Source: Ensifer adhaerens (GTDB lineage: Bacteria > Pseudomonadota > Alphaproteobacteria > Rhizobiales > Rhizobiaceae). Taken from it: a stretch of DNA of 64,000 bases. The notes below the pieces were generated by a model. That model worked only from the letters and a program-made list of their open reading frames with translations, was not told the origin of the DNA and did no database searches. Positions within the stretch are counted from its first letter, which is position 1; each line of letters starts with the position of its first letter. The position numbers were made by a program, and so were the translations under genes. Positions 15,162 through 24,350 of this stretch are shown here, piece by piece. Location: positions 21,024 through 85,023 of the forward strand of contig NZ_LAZS01000007.1 in NCBI RefSeq assembly GCF_002007205.1. Reading direction: 5' to 3'.

Positions 15162-18100
15162 ATGGGGCGGCAACGGCTTCGGGGACTGCTTGCGGCGGCG
15201 GCGATCCTCTGTCCAGGCGCAGGCTTGGCGGAACCGGTTCAGCGAACGCCACCCGTCGCGGGGTCGGTGATTGCCCGCAAATCCGGCGAGGAAGTTCGCT
15301 TCGTCGACATCTCGACCTGGCGTTTCGTCGATCTCGCCCAGGACCTTTTGTCCGGTGACGTGTTGCGCACCAATGCAACCGGGGCGCTGGCGGTGCTTTT
15401 TTCCGACCACACCCAGATCCGGCTCGGCCGCAACACGGCGTTGCGCGTCAAACGCATGGGCACTGGCAGCGATACCAATCTCGAACTGCAGTCGGGCACG
15501 ATCTGGGCACGGGCGGAACGCGGCGGCCAGGGCCTCACGATCGACACGCCGGCGGCAACGGCTGCCATTCGCGGTACCGATTGGACGCTGACGGTCGCCG
15601 GCGACACGACCTCGCTGACCGTGCTTGAAGGCGTGGTCGAACTCAGCAACGCGCTTGGCAGCGTCACGGTGAAACAGGGCGAAGGCGCCGTTGCCGCGAT
15701 CGGCAAGGCGCCGACCAAGATTGTGATCGTGACGCCGAAGGACCGCGAACAGATGCTCTTCCATCTGTCGCTCAGAGACGCCTTCGCCTTGATGCCACCG
15801 TCGCCGCTCAAGGTGCACGACATGCGTAACCAGCGCGAACGGATCGAAGCCCGGCCGGAAGCATCCCGTTCTGCCGAAGATTGGCTGACGCTCGCTGAAA
15901 TCCACTTGCGGTTCGACGGGCGGGTCAAGGCCACGGAAGCCCTTCAACAGGCCCGTAGCCTGGGCCTCAACCGACCGCAGGCTGCACGCGCCTATCTCGT
16001 CGAAGCGCTGATCGCCGGCTCCGAGAACCGCTACAGCGATGCGGCAAAGCTCTTTGCCAGCGCAGCCCCCGGGCTCGACGCCGATCGCCGCTCCGTCGCT
16101 GCATTCGGCGGCTACTTCGCACGCGCCCTGGCGGATCCGGATCGCATCGAGCCGCCGCCGTCTCGGGCGACGGGCGCCTATGCCGCCTTCGCCGCCGCGT
16201 GGACCGCAGGCTTCCGCACCGACATCCGTGCGGCGATCGAAACGCTCAGGACGGCCGAAAGGCAATATCCGGACGATCCTTTCCTTCCGGCGGCCCGCGC
16301 ACAGCTCGCAATGCTGCTCGACGATCGCGACGAAACCCGCGATGGCATCGAAAAGGCCCTTGCGAACGATCCCGACGATCCGACCGCGCTCGAATCGCGG
16401 GCCAAGTATCGTTTGCTCATTGAAAACGACCGAGCCGGCGCGCTGGCGGATCTCGAGCGCGCCATCGAAATCACGCCGGGCGACCCGTCTCTCTGGAACT
16501 GGGTGGGCCTGGCAAAGAGCGACCGCGGCGACAATCGCGGTGCAGAACAAGCATTCAAGAGAGCCGTGGAACTCGATCCGGCGGATCCGCTTTACCGCGC
16601 CAACCTGGCCTATCAGTATCTGGACGAAATGCGGCTTGCGGAAGCAAAGCGCGAGATCGATACGGCGCTTGCGATCGATCCCTCCTTCGACCTCGTGCTC
16701 GTCGCCCGCGGGCGGTACCATTTGCAGAACGGCGACCTCGACAAGGCCATGGACGACCTCTTGGCCGGTTCGACGGCCAATCCCGCCTACTCCAACGCCC
16801 AATTGCTGCTCTCGGCGGCGCATTACGAAAAGGGAGATCGCATCCCGGCGGCACAGGCCCTCGACAATGCCGACCGGCTCGACCCGAACGACCCTGTCGT
16901 CGCAACCGTGCGGACCGCGATCGCGATCGACGAATACGATTCCGATGCGGCGATCCGCTACGCGCAGGAACTCATGCGCAGGACGCGGGCGCGCGGCGGC
17001 GAGAGCGCACCGCTCGGCGCCAATCAGGACGCCGGGTCGACGCTCAACGATGCCTTCCGTCTGCAGGGGCTGAACGCCTGGGGGCAATATTACGGCGATG
17101 TGGTCTTCGATCCGTTCACAGGATCGAGCTATGTCGACCAGGCCATCCGCGGCAGCGTCAATCCGCTGTTCAACACCTATGACTTCGACGGCAGCCCGGT
17201 CGTCAACTCCACCAATCCGCAAAGCTTCTCCGCCTTCTTCCAGGGGCTGCTGATCGAGCCGCATATGCTGGCAAGCCGCGAGCGCACGGCGAACCTCGTC
17301 CAGCGTCCATTCTTTGAAGCCGCGCTCGGCGGCGGCATCATCGCCGACAGCGATCACGAGGGCTGGATCGGCGAAGCGGAGCTACGCGGACTGACCTTTT
17401 CGCCTTTCCCGATCAGCGTCTATGGCAACCTTCAATGGGAAGAACCGCGAGACACGATTGGTATCGGCAATGGTCTCGCAATCGAGCGCGAAGCGCGCCT
17501 GCTTGGCGGCAATGGCTACGTGACGGCCACGCCGACACCGGATGACAGGGTCGTGGCCTATGCCAACTACGGCGATCTCAATGATAAACGCAGCATCTTC
17601 GACATCCCACCTCCGCCCCTCATCCCGTTCAATCTCGACGGGATAAACGACAACGACGCGACGCGGCTGCTCTCGGGCGTGGCCTGGAGCCACACCTTCG
17701 GCTACCGCAACATCGCCAATGCGGCGTTCTTCTTCTCCGACGAGAACATCACGGACAGCGAGAGGGTTCGCTTTTCGGGTGTGAGGTTTCCGGATCTCGC
17801 CACAAGCCGAAACGAGGAAAAACAGCGAACCTATGTCGCCGCGATCAACCACCTTTACGGCGACGGCGACTTCACCTGGCGCTACGGGATCGAAGGCGGC
17901 GTCGTCAGGTCATCGCAGTCGTTCGACATCTTCGATCCGCTGGGGCTGAGCACTGGCAGCAGCAGCGTGCCTGTCATCGCGTCCGGTTCGACGTCGGCGA
18001 CACAGACGGTCGCCAAGGCCTATGTCGATGCGATCTACGAAATCACGCCGGACCTGAAAACGGAGGGCGCCCTCTTTGGCCGCTACATCGAGGGCGTCAA

Positions 18101-18818
18101 CGACGGCGATGTCAGGCTCGAGCCGAAACTCGGCATCGCCTGGGCGCCGGCCGAACGGCACTGGCTGCGGGCCGCTGCCATGCGCGATGGCCTCAACTTC
18201 AACGTCGCCACCCTCGCGCCGATCGGCATCGTCGGCCTGCAACCGAACCAGCTGCACTTCGGCGCGGAAGGCTACGCCGATACGCTGGCACTGCGTTGGG
18301 ACGCAGAATGGAACAGCTGGTTTTTCACCGCGCTCGACTACCAGCACCAGGAAGTGCGGCAACTCGCGCTCGACATTCCGCTTTCCACCACCAGCCTTGC
18401 CTATGCCAAGGTCGGGCTCGACCGGGTCGCCGCGACAGCGAACTTTGCCATCGGCCACGGCTTCGGCCTCTCCTTGACCGCGGCCCACACGGAAGCCGAC
18501 GTCAAGGAACACAGTGGCAGCCAACCGGACGTGCTCCTGTTCGTGCCCGAGAACACCGGCCAGGCCGCGCTGACATGGGTCAACAAGGCAAACGTCAAGA
18601 CAACCGTTGCCGCCAACTATGTCGGCTCGCGACCCGGCGGCGGAAGAACCCTTAACGATTTCTGGACGCTCGACGCATCGCTGCAATGGGAGCCGTTCGA
18701 CAAGCAGATCGAGGTCGATCTGGCGGCCTTCAATCTGCTCGACGAAGACTTCGAGTTGAGCAATGGCCTGCCGGGCTGGGGACAAACGTTCAAGGGCACG
18801 GTTAAAGTGCGGTTCTGA
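15162..18818 (+). CDS. FecR-TPR-outer membrane beta-barrel fusion protein
   Basis: 1218 residues in three parts. A signal peptide (1-23, ending GAGLAEPV) precedes a FecR domain at about 62-180, with the typical GDVLRTNATGALAVLFSD and DTPAATAAIRGTDW segments. Residues about 240-630 are tetratricopeptide repeats (for example AEQAFKRAVELDPADPLYRA). From about 640 to the end the sequence alternates like a beta-barrel with aromatic girdles, turns such as FNLDGINDNDATR, and a terminal FKGTVKVRF ending in Phe, the signal for outer-membrane insertion. The FecR and TPR parts should therefore sit in the periplasm. It overlaps the next gene, a CHASE2 cyclase, by one base. Domain calls are firm; the joint function is inferred. 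Confidence 0.85.
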   Translation: MGRQRLRGLLAAAAILCPGAGLAEPVQRTPPVAGSVIARKSGEEVRFVDISTWRFVDLAQDLLSGDVLRTNATGALAVLFSDHTQIRLGRNTALRVKRMGTGSDTNLELQSGTIWARAERGGQGLTIDTPAATAAIRGTDWTLTVAGDTTSLTVLEGVVELSNALGSVTVKQGEGAVAAIGKAPTKIVIVTPKDREQMLFHLSLRDAFALMPPSPLKVHDMRNQRERIEARPEASRSAEDWLTLAEIHLRFDGRVKATEALQQARSLGLNRPQAARAYLVEALIAGSENRYSDAAKLFASAAPGLDADRRSVAAFGGYFARALADPDRIEPPPSRATGAYAAFAAAWTAGFRTDIRAAIETLRTAERQYPDDPFLPAARAQLAMLLDDRDETRDGIEKALANDPDDPTALESRAKYRLLIENDRAGALADLERAIEITPGDPSLWNWVGLAKSDRGDNRGAEQAFKRAVELDPADPLYRANLAYQYLDEMRLAEAKREIDTALAIDPSFDLVLVARGRYHLQNGDLDKAMDDLLAGSTANPAYSNAQLLLSAAHYEKGDRIPAAQALDNADRLDPNDPVVATVRTAIAIDEYDSDAAIRYAQELMRRTRARGGESAPLGANQDAGSTLNDAFRLQGLNAWGQYYGDVVFDPFTGSSYVDQAIRGSVNPLFNTYDFDGSPVVNSTNPQSFSAFFQGLLIEPHMLASRERTANLVQRPFFEAALGGGIIADSDHEGWIGEAELRGLTFSPFPISVYGNLQWEEPRDTIGIGNGLAIEREARLLGGNGYVTATPTPDDRVVAYANYGDLNDKRSIFDIPPPPLIPFNLDGINDNDATRLLSGVAWSHTFGYRNIANAAFFFSDENITDSERVRFSGVRFPDLATSRNEEKQRTYVAAINHLYGDGDFTWRYGIEGGVVRSSQSFDIFDPLGLSTGSSSVPVIASGSTSATQTVAKAYVDAIYEITPDLKTEGALFGRYIEGVNDGDVRLEPKLGIAWAPAERHWLRAAAMRDGLNFNVATLAPIGIVGLQPNQLHFGAEGYADTLALRWDAEWNSWFFTALDYQHQEVRQLALDIPLSTTSLAYAKVGLDRVAATANFAIGHGFGLSLTAAHTEADVKEHSGSQPDVLLFVPENTGQAALTWVNKANVKTTVAANYVGSRPGGGRTLNDFWTLDASLQWEPFDKQIEVDLAAFNLLDEDFELSNGLPGWGQTFKGTVKVRF

Positions 18819-20824
18819 TGGAGGAGCGCGTCGCCGTGCAGGCATCGAGCGGTCGGTCCGGACAATGGGACAGCCCCCGTTTCTTGCAACGGCGGCTGAA
18901 ACTTCTCGCTCTTGCGGTTTTCGTGGCCATCGCGCTGTCACTGGCAACCTTGACCAATGCCTGGCGGCTGAACGAGCTGCGCAGCTTCGACTACCTGTCG
19001 ACCATCGGCGGCCCGGCGCTGCCGGAAAACAGCCCGATCATCGTCGCCATCGATGAGCCGTCGATGGCCGAAATCGGCCGTCAATGGCCGTGGCCGCGGG
19101 CCCTGCATGCGCGCCTGATCGATGCGCTGCGCAAGGCTGGCGCGCGGGCGATCGGCATCGACGTGATTTTCGCCGAACCTTCGGCCGATCAGGCCAATGA
19201 CGAGGCGCTGGAAAAGGCGCTCGGCGCAGACGTCGTCCTTGCCGGCGATCAGACGCTGGTGGAAGCGCCCCAGGCCGACCAGTTCGTGCGCACCGAGCCG
19301 CTTGCCCGCTTCATCGCAAGAGGCGCCTGGACCGGCATCGCCTCCGTCAGCCTCAGCGGCGACGGAACGTTGCGCGCCGTTCCCGACTATCCGGACGGGT
19401 TTGCCGCCGTGCTGGCGGCAATCGCCGGCGCAAAATCGCAAGCACCACCAAGCGACGGGCTGATCCAGGTCTTCGGGCCGGCACGGACCTATCCCACCGT
19501 CTCCTATTACCAGGCGCTCGATCCCGACAACTTCCTGCCCGAAGGCATCTTCGAGGACCGCGTCGTGCTCGTCGGTCTCAGCCTGCAAAACGCACCGTCG
19601 ATCGCCGATGGCGGCGCCGACACGTTCACCACATCGGACACCGTACACTCGAACAAGCTCGTCTCCGGCGTCGAGATGCAGGCAACCATCTACGACAATC
19701 TGGCCCATGACCTTTTCATTCAGCGCGCTGCAAGACCCTACGTGGTTGCAGCCATTGCGCTGGCTGCGATGCTGGCGGCTTCCTCGGTGCTGCGGACGAC
19801 CGGCTGGCGCACGCTTGTCTATGGCGCCGTCGCCATCAGCCTCATCATCGCCGCCAGCTATGCCGCGATGCGCCTTGGCCACGTCTTCCTGTCGCCGCTT
19901 GGCCCCGGCCTGGCGTTCCTTGCCGTGACCGCCGGGCAGGCCGGGCTCGACTATGCGGAGGAACGGAAGAAGCGCCGGGAAATCACCCGCGCCTTCCAGC
20001 AATATCTCTCCCCGGCCCTCGTGGAGCGCCTGGCGAAGGACCCGTCGCACCTGAGGCTCGGCGGCGAGCGGCGCACCCTGTCGATCCTCTTTTGCGACAT
20101 CCGGGGCTTTACCACCATCGCCGAGGAAATGAAGGAAGACCCGGAGCGGTTGACCGCGCTGGTCAACCGACTGCTGACGCCGCTTTCGGAAGCCGTTCTC
20201 GAAAAGGGCGGCACCATCGACAAATATATCGGCGATTGCCTGATGGCCTTCTGGAACGCGCCGCTCGACGATCCCGACCACGCCGTCCACGCGGTTGGTG
20301 CGGCGCTCGACATGCTTGCGCGGCTTGAACGGGTCAACCGGGAACTCGAGGGCGAGGCGAAACGAGAGCGCAGACCGGCTCAAACCCTGAGGATCGGCAT
20401 CGGCATCAACACCGGCGAATGCGTCGTCGGCAATATGGGCTCGCACCAGCGCTTCGACTATTCAGCCCTTGGCGACGCCGTCAATCTGGCCGCGCGCCTC
20501 GAAGGCGCATCGAAGGACTACGGCATCTCTCTGCTTCTCGGCGAGGAGACGGCCCGCCTCGTCGAAAAAACCTTCCCGGTCGCCGAACTCGATCGCATCA
20601 CCGTCAAGGGTCGCACCGCCGTGTCTCCGGTCTTCACCGTCGCCATCGGCGCAAAAAGGGAAGCGATCGAACGCCATCAGGGTTTCGTGCAAGCCAAGTA
20701 CGACGGCTCGCTTCGGGCGCATGACGTGGTGTTCGACCAGTTGAAGAGCGCCCTGCCGCCACTGGCGCGCTACTACGAGAGGGAGCGCTCCCGCCTCGAT
20801 ACGTCGCGACGGGAGCAGAAGTGA
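18818..20824 (+). CDS. CHASE2-domain class III adenylate cyclase
   Basis: 668-residue inner-membrane signalling protein. One helix at about 28-47, a periplasmic CHASE2 sensor at about 55-300 (including NSPIIVAIDEPSMAEIGRQW and GARAIGIDVIFAE), three helices at about 305-378, then a cyclase domain at about 415-625. Catalytic features are present: metal-binding Asp in FCDIRGFTTI and DKYIGDCLMAFW, adenine-selecting Lys (DKYIGD) and Asp (YSALGDAVNLAARLE), and the NTGECVVGNMG loop. It should make cAMP. The start overlaps the stop of the FecR-barrel gene (TGATG), so the two are translationally coupled and probably form one sensor. Confidence 0.94.
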   Translation: MEERVAVQASSGRSGQWDSPRFLQRRLKLLALAVFVAIALSLATLTNAWRLNELRSFDYLSTIGGPALPENSPIIVAIDEPSMAEIGRQWPWPRALHARLIDALRKAGARAIGIDVIFAEPSADQANDEALEKALGADVVLAGDQTLVEAPQADQFVRTEPLARFIARGAWTGIASVSLSGDGTLRAVPDYPDGFAAVLAAIAGAKSQAPPSDGLIQVFGPARTYPTVSYYQALDPDNFLPEGIFEDRVVLVGLSLQNAPSIADGGADTFTTSDTVHSNKLVSGVEMQATIYDNLAHDLFIQRAARPYVVAAIALAAMLAASSVLRTTGWRTLVYGAVAISLIIAASYAAMRLGHVFLSPLGPGLAFLAVTAGQAGLDYAEERKKRREITRAFQQYLSPALVERLAKDPSHLRLGGERRTLSILFCDIRGFTTIAEEMKEDPERLTALVNRLLTPLSEAVLEKGGTIDKYIGDCLMAFWNAPLDDPDHAVHAVGAALDMLARLERVNRELEGEAKRERRPAQTLRIGIGINTGECVVGNMGSHQRFDYSALGDAVNLAARLEGASKDYGISLLLGEETARLVEKTFPVAELDRITVKGRTAVSPVFTVAIGAKREAIERHQGFVQAKYDGSLRAHDVVFDQLKSALPPLARYYERERSRLDTSRREQK

Positions 20825-20846
20825 AGCGGTACAAGCGAACTCGGCG

Positions 20847-21569
20847 TCAGTGAAGCCCGCCGACGCCCAGCAGCCGCTCGACCGCGTCGTGATCCCCAGT
20901 CAGCGCTTCCGGCGTTCCGGACCAGGCGATTCGGCCGCGTTCGAGCACGATCACCCGGTCGGCAAAGTCGAGCGCGCTCTGAATGCGCTGCTCGACCAGC
21001 ACGATCGTCATGTCGCCGGTTTTTGCCAGTTCGGCGAACGCCTTCATCAGCTCTTCGCAGATAACCGGCGCCAAGCCCTCCAGCGGCTCGTCGAGAAGCA
21101 GGATCGACGGACGGCCGAGGATGGAGCGCGCCGTCGACAGCATCTGCTGTTCGCCGCCCGAGAGTTGGCTGCCGAGATTGCGCCGCCGCTCAAAGAGGCG
21201 CGGGAACATGTCGTAGGCTTCCTGGAGCGCGCTTTTCGGACGGCCTTTGAGGCCGACAAACAGGTTCTCCTCGACGGTCAGCGTCGGGAAGACGCAGCGC
21301 GCCTGCGGCACGAAACCAAGCCCGTGCATGGCGCGGGCTGCGCTCGGCAGCGCCGTCACGTCCGTCCCGCCCATGCGGATGCGCCCGTCATAACGTCGCG
21401 TCTGGCCGGCAAGCGTCGCAAGCAGCGTCGTCTTGCCCATGCCGTTGCGGCCGAGCACGGCGAGCCGGGCGCCAGCCGGAACGGCAAAGGACACGCCCTC
21501 GAGCACGCGCGTCGGGCCGTAGCCCGAAGACAGGTTTTCCACCTCAAGCGGCGTGGCTGGCATTGGCAT
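20847..21569 (-). CDS. livF: LivF-type branched-chain amino acid ABC transporter ATPase
   Basis: 240-residue ATPase of the HAAT family, shorter of the two, as is usual for LivF. Walker A GRNGMGKTT is near residue 39, signature LSGGEQQMLSTARS, Walker B ILLLDEPLEGLAP. It overlaps livG by 26 bases and is the last gene of the operon, convergent with the cyclase gene 22 bases away. Substrate is set by the binding protein at 24351 and is not known. Confidence 0.92.
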   Translation of the reverse strand: MPMPATPLEVENLSSGYGPTRVLEGVSFAVPAGARLAVLGRNGMGKTTLLATLAGQTRRYDGRIRMGGTDVTALPSAARAMHGLGFVPQARCVFPTLTVEENLFVGLKGRPKSALQEAYDMFPRLFERRRNLGSQLSGGEQQMLSTARSILGRPSILLLDEPLEGLAPVICEELMKAFAELAKTGDMTIVLVEQRIQSALDFADRVIVLERGRIAWSGTPEALTGDHDAVERLLGVGGLH

Positions 21570-22308
21570 AGCTCCCGAGATAGGCTTCCCGCACGCGCGG
21601 ATCCTTGGTCACGTCAGACGGCGAGCCGTCGAAGATGATCGCGCCGGCGGCCAGCACGACGACGCGCTTGGCAAAGCGGAAGACGAGATCCATGTCATGC
21701 TCGATCATCAAGACGGCGAGATCGGCAGGAAGATCGGCCAGTGCCTGCTCGATCCGGCCGGTGTCGCTCTGCGGCACGCCGGCGGCGGGCTCGTCGAGCA
21801 GCAGCACCCGCGGCTTTAGCGCCAGCGCCACGGCGATTTCCAGCAGCCGCTGCTGGCCATAGGCGATCTCGCTCACCTTTCGGTGCATCAGTTCCTTGAG
21901 CCCGAGCTTGCCGAGAAGCTCTTCCACCTCGGCCATGACATCCGGCATGCCCAGGAAATTGCCGAAAAGGCGACCGGCGCGGCCACTTCGTTGCAGGACG
22001 GCAAGCGCGACATGCTCGGCTGGCGTCATATCGGCAAAGAGCCGCGTCACCTGAAACGAGCGCACGAGGCCCCTTCGCACGCGGCCGATCGCATCGACAC
22101 CAGTGACGGCCTCGCCGCCGATACGCACCTCCCCGGAATCGGGCTTGAGATTGCCGGTCACGAGATTGACGAAGGTCGTCTTGCCGGCGCCGTTCGGCCC
22201 GATCAGCGCGACACGGTCTCCCGGCGCCATGCTGAGGCTGACGTCATTGGTGACCGCAAGTCCGCCGAAGGCGCGCTTCAGGTTGCGAACTTCGAAGATC
22301 GGCTGCAT
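21544..22308 (-). CDS. livG: LivG-type branched-chain amino acid ABC transporter ATPase
   Basis: 254-residue HAAT-family ATPase. Walker A GPNGAGKTT is near residue 37, signature SEIAYGQQRLLEIA (the LivG form), Walker B VLLLDEPAAGVPQSD. The frame stays open upstream into livM, but ATG 22308, with AAGGAGG ahead and beginning MQPIFEVRNLKRAFGGL, is the true start; it overlaps the livM stop. An ABC signature with YGQQR in place of SGGQ is normal for this branch. Confidence 0.93.
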   Translation of the reverse strand: MQPIFEVRNLKRAFGGLAVTNDVSLSMAPGDRVALIGPNGAGKTTFVNLVTGNLKPDSGEVRIGGEAVTGVDAIGRVRRGLVRSFQVTRLFADMTPAEHVALAVLQRSGRAGRLFGNFLGMPDVMAEVEELLGKLGLKELMHRKVSEIAYGQQRLLEIAVALALKPRVLLLDEPAAGVPQSDTGRIEQALADLPADLAVLMIEHDMDLVFRFAKRVVVLAAGAIIFDGSPSDVTKDPRVREAYLGSYANASHAA

Positions 22309-23312
22309 CACTGTGCCTCCTTGCGGCGGGCAACGAAGGCGGCTGCAGTGCCGTAGATGCCCTTCGGCGCGAAAAGCACGACGGCGATCAGCAGCGCGCC
22401 GACCATCGTCAGCCAGTGGAACGGATTGGCGGCCGAGACCACGTCCTCGAAGAACATGAAGACGACCGTCCCTGTCAGCGCACCGAACAGGGAGCCTGTG
22501 CCGCCGAGCACCAGCATGACGAGGCTTTCGGCCGACATGGTGAAGGAGAGGCTGTCGAGGCCGACCACCTGGGTGGAAATCGCGTTCAGCGCGCCGCCGA
22601 CACCGGCAACGGCGCCGGAGATGACGTACATTTTCGTCAGCGCGATCTTCGGCGACGCCCCCATCGAGCGGACGCGGACCGGGTCCTCCTTGATGCCCCG
22701 GCACAGCATGCCGAAGGGCGAGCGCACGATGAGCCGCAGGAGCACAAAGACGACGGCGAGCAGCGCCACGCCGAAGACATAGGCCGTGCGCCCCCAGAGA
22801 TCGAATTCGTAGAGCCCGAGAAGCGCCGTCGGCGCGATGCCGGAGAGCCCGTCGCTACCGCCGGTCCAGGAGGAGGCCTTGTTGGCAAACTCATGGAAGA
22901 GATGGATGAGCGCGATCGACAGCACCAGTTGCGGCAGCCCGTGCGCACGCAGGATGACGAACCCGCAGATAAGCCCGGCCACCGCCCCGGCGACGATCCC
23001 GAAGGCGAGCATGGCCAGCGGATCGTTGATGCCGTAATGCGCCGAGGCGATGCCGGCGGCATAGGCGCCGGCGCCGAAGAGTGCGGCGTGCCCGAGCGTT
23101 GCAACGCCGCAATAGCCGGTGACGAGATCGAGCGACAGCACCAGAAGCGCTGCTGCGATGATCCGGGTCAGAAGCGCCAGATTGTTGGGAAAGAGGAAGT
23201 AGCCGAGCACTGCTACCAGCAGGATAACGGCCAGACCGGCAAGGTCGCCGCCGCCGAACCGCCGGCGCGCCGGAGCGGTTGCGATCAAGTCGTTCGTCGT
23301 CGTCATGGTCAT
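22308..23312 (-). CDS. livM: LivM-type branched-chain amino acid ABC transporter permease
   Basis: 334 residues with about ten membrane helices. The family segment DLVTGYCGVATLGHAALFGAGAYA is at about 60-85, and the EAA-like coupling loop falls near VRVRSMGASPKIALTKMYV. Start is ATG 23312 or 23306; GGGAGG precedes. It lies between livH and livG with overlaps or short gaps, the standard order. Confidence 0.92.
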   Translation of the reverse strand: MTMTTTNDLIATAPARRRFGGGDLAGLAVILLVAVLGYFLFPNNLALLTRIIAAALLVLSLDLVTGYCGVATLGHAALFGAGAYAAGIASAHYGINDPLAMLAFGIVAGAVAGLICGFVILRAHGLPQLVLSIALIHLFHEFANKASSWTGGSDGLSGIAPTALLGLYEFDLWGRTAYVFGVALLAVVFVLLRLIVRSPFGMLCRGIKEDPVRVRSMGASPKIALTKMYVISGAVAGVGGALNAISTQVVGLDSLSFTMSAESLVMLVLGGTGSLFGALTGTVVFMFFEDVVSAANPFHWLTMVGALLIAVVLFAPKGIYGTAAAFVARRKEAQ

Positions 23313-24175
23313 CCCTTGGCCCTCCCGGCGAGCCCGCGCGGGAAGACGCAGATGATCGCGATGACGGCCAGATAGAAGAAGAACTCACCGAATTCCGGCA
23401 TGAGATAGCGGCCGGTCGTGTCGATCGCGCCGAGCAGCAGGCAGGCAACGAGCGCGCCCGGGATAGAGCCGGCACCGCCGACCGAGACGACGACGAGGAA
23501 AGTCACCATGTAGCGCAAGGCATAATAGGGTTCGACCGGAAGCAGTTCCGCGCCGACGACACCGCCGAAGGCGGCAAGCCCGACGGCGACGGCGAAGCTT
23601 ACCGCATAGACGATTTCGGTGCGCACCCCGAGAGCCGCCGCCATGGCCGCATTGTCGACCGAGGCGCGCAGCTTGACGCCGAAGGCGGTCTTTTCGATCG
23701 CGTACCAGAGGCCAGCTGCGACCGCGAGGCCGCAGAGGATCGCAAAGATGCGGTGCGTGGCGATCGCCCGGAAGCCGAGATCGACGGAGCCCTGCAGCTC
23801 GCTCGGCAGCGGCACCGTCTTCAACGTCGGGCCGAAGACATAGTTGGCGATGCCGATGATGCAGAACGTAATACCAATGGTCATCAGCACCTGGGTCAGT
23901 TCCGGCGCGCCATAGATCCGCCGGTAAAGCAGCCGCTCGATCGGCACGGCTATGACGATGGTGCCGAAGATCGCGAGCAGCACGGCAAAGCCATAGGCGA
24001 GACCGAGATCGCGCGCCGCATAGGAGGCGATGTAGCCACCGATCATGGCAAAGGCGCCGTGCGCCAGGTTGACCACGCGCATCAGGCCCATGGTGACCGA
24101 AAGGCCGATGGAGATGACGAAGAGCACCATGCCATAGGCAAGGGCGTCGATCGCTATGCTGAGGACGGTTTGCAT
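23309..24175 (-). CDS. livH: LivH-type branched-chain amino acid ABC transporter permease
   Basis: 288-residue permease with about eight helices. Family segments: GLSVTMGLMRVVNLAHGAFAMIGGY near residue 25 and GVELLPVEPYYALRYM-like sequence in the second half. The in-frame TTG at 24202 adds nine residues without support; ATG 24175 (MQTVLSIAIDALAYG) is chosen. It follows the binding-protein gene by 175 bases, a wider gap than elsewhere in the operon, as often seen where the binding protein needs more message. Confidence 0.92.
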   Translation of the reverse strand: MQTVLSIAIDALAYGMVLFVISIGLSVTMGLMRVVNLAHGAFAMIGGYIASYAARDLGLAYGFAVLLAIFGTIVIAVPIERLLYRRIYGAPELTQVLMTIGITFCIIGIANYVFGPTLKTVPLPSELQGSVDLGFRAIATHRIFAILCGLAVAAGLWYAIEKTAFGVKLRASVDNAAMAAALGVRTEIVYAVSFAVAVGLAAFGGVVGAELLPVEPYYALRYMVTFLVVVSVGGAGSIPGALVACLLLGAIDTTGRYLMPEFGEFFFYLAVIAIICVFPRGLAGRAKG

Positions 24176-24350
24176 GGGGCTATCCGTTGCCCTTTCTTCC
24201 AAATTTGGCTGCGCCGGATTCGGTGCGCACTATGCGCGGAGCGGCAGTCAGGCGCCAGCATTCGCGGCGCCGCAGGCGCGCCGGTCGCTCAAAAGCAACC
24301 GGTCAACGCATCATCAGTGTCGGTGGGCGCTCAGCACCCGCCCAAGTCGA

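Noticed and set aside
15039..17357. A 772-codon open frame on the minus strand opposite the FecR-barrel gene
   Set aside because: High-GC third-position bias opens long frames opposite real genes. Its translation is rich in Arg, Gly and His without domain patterns, while the plus strand encodes clear FecR and TPR domains.
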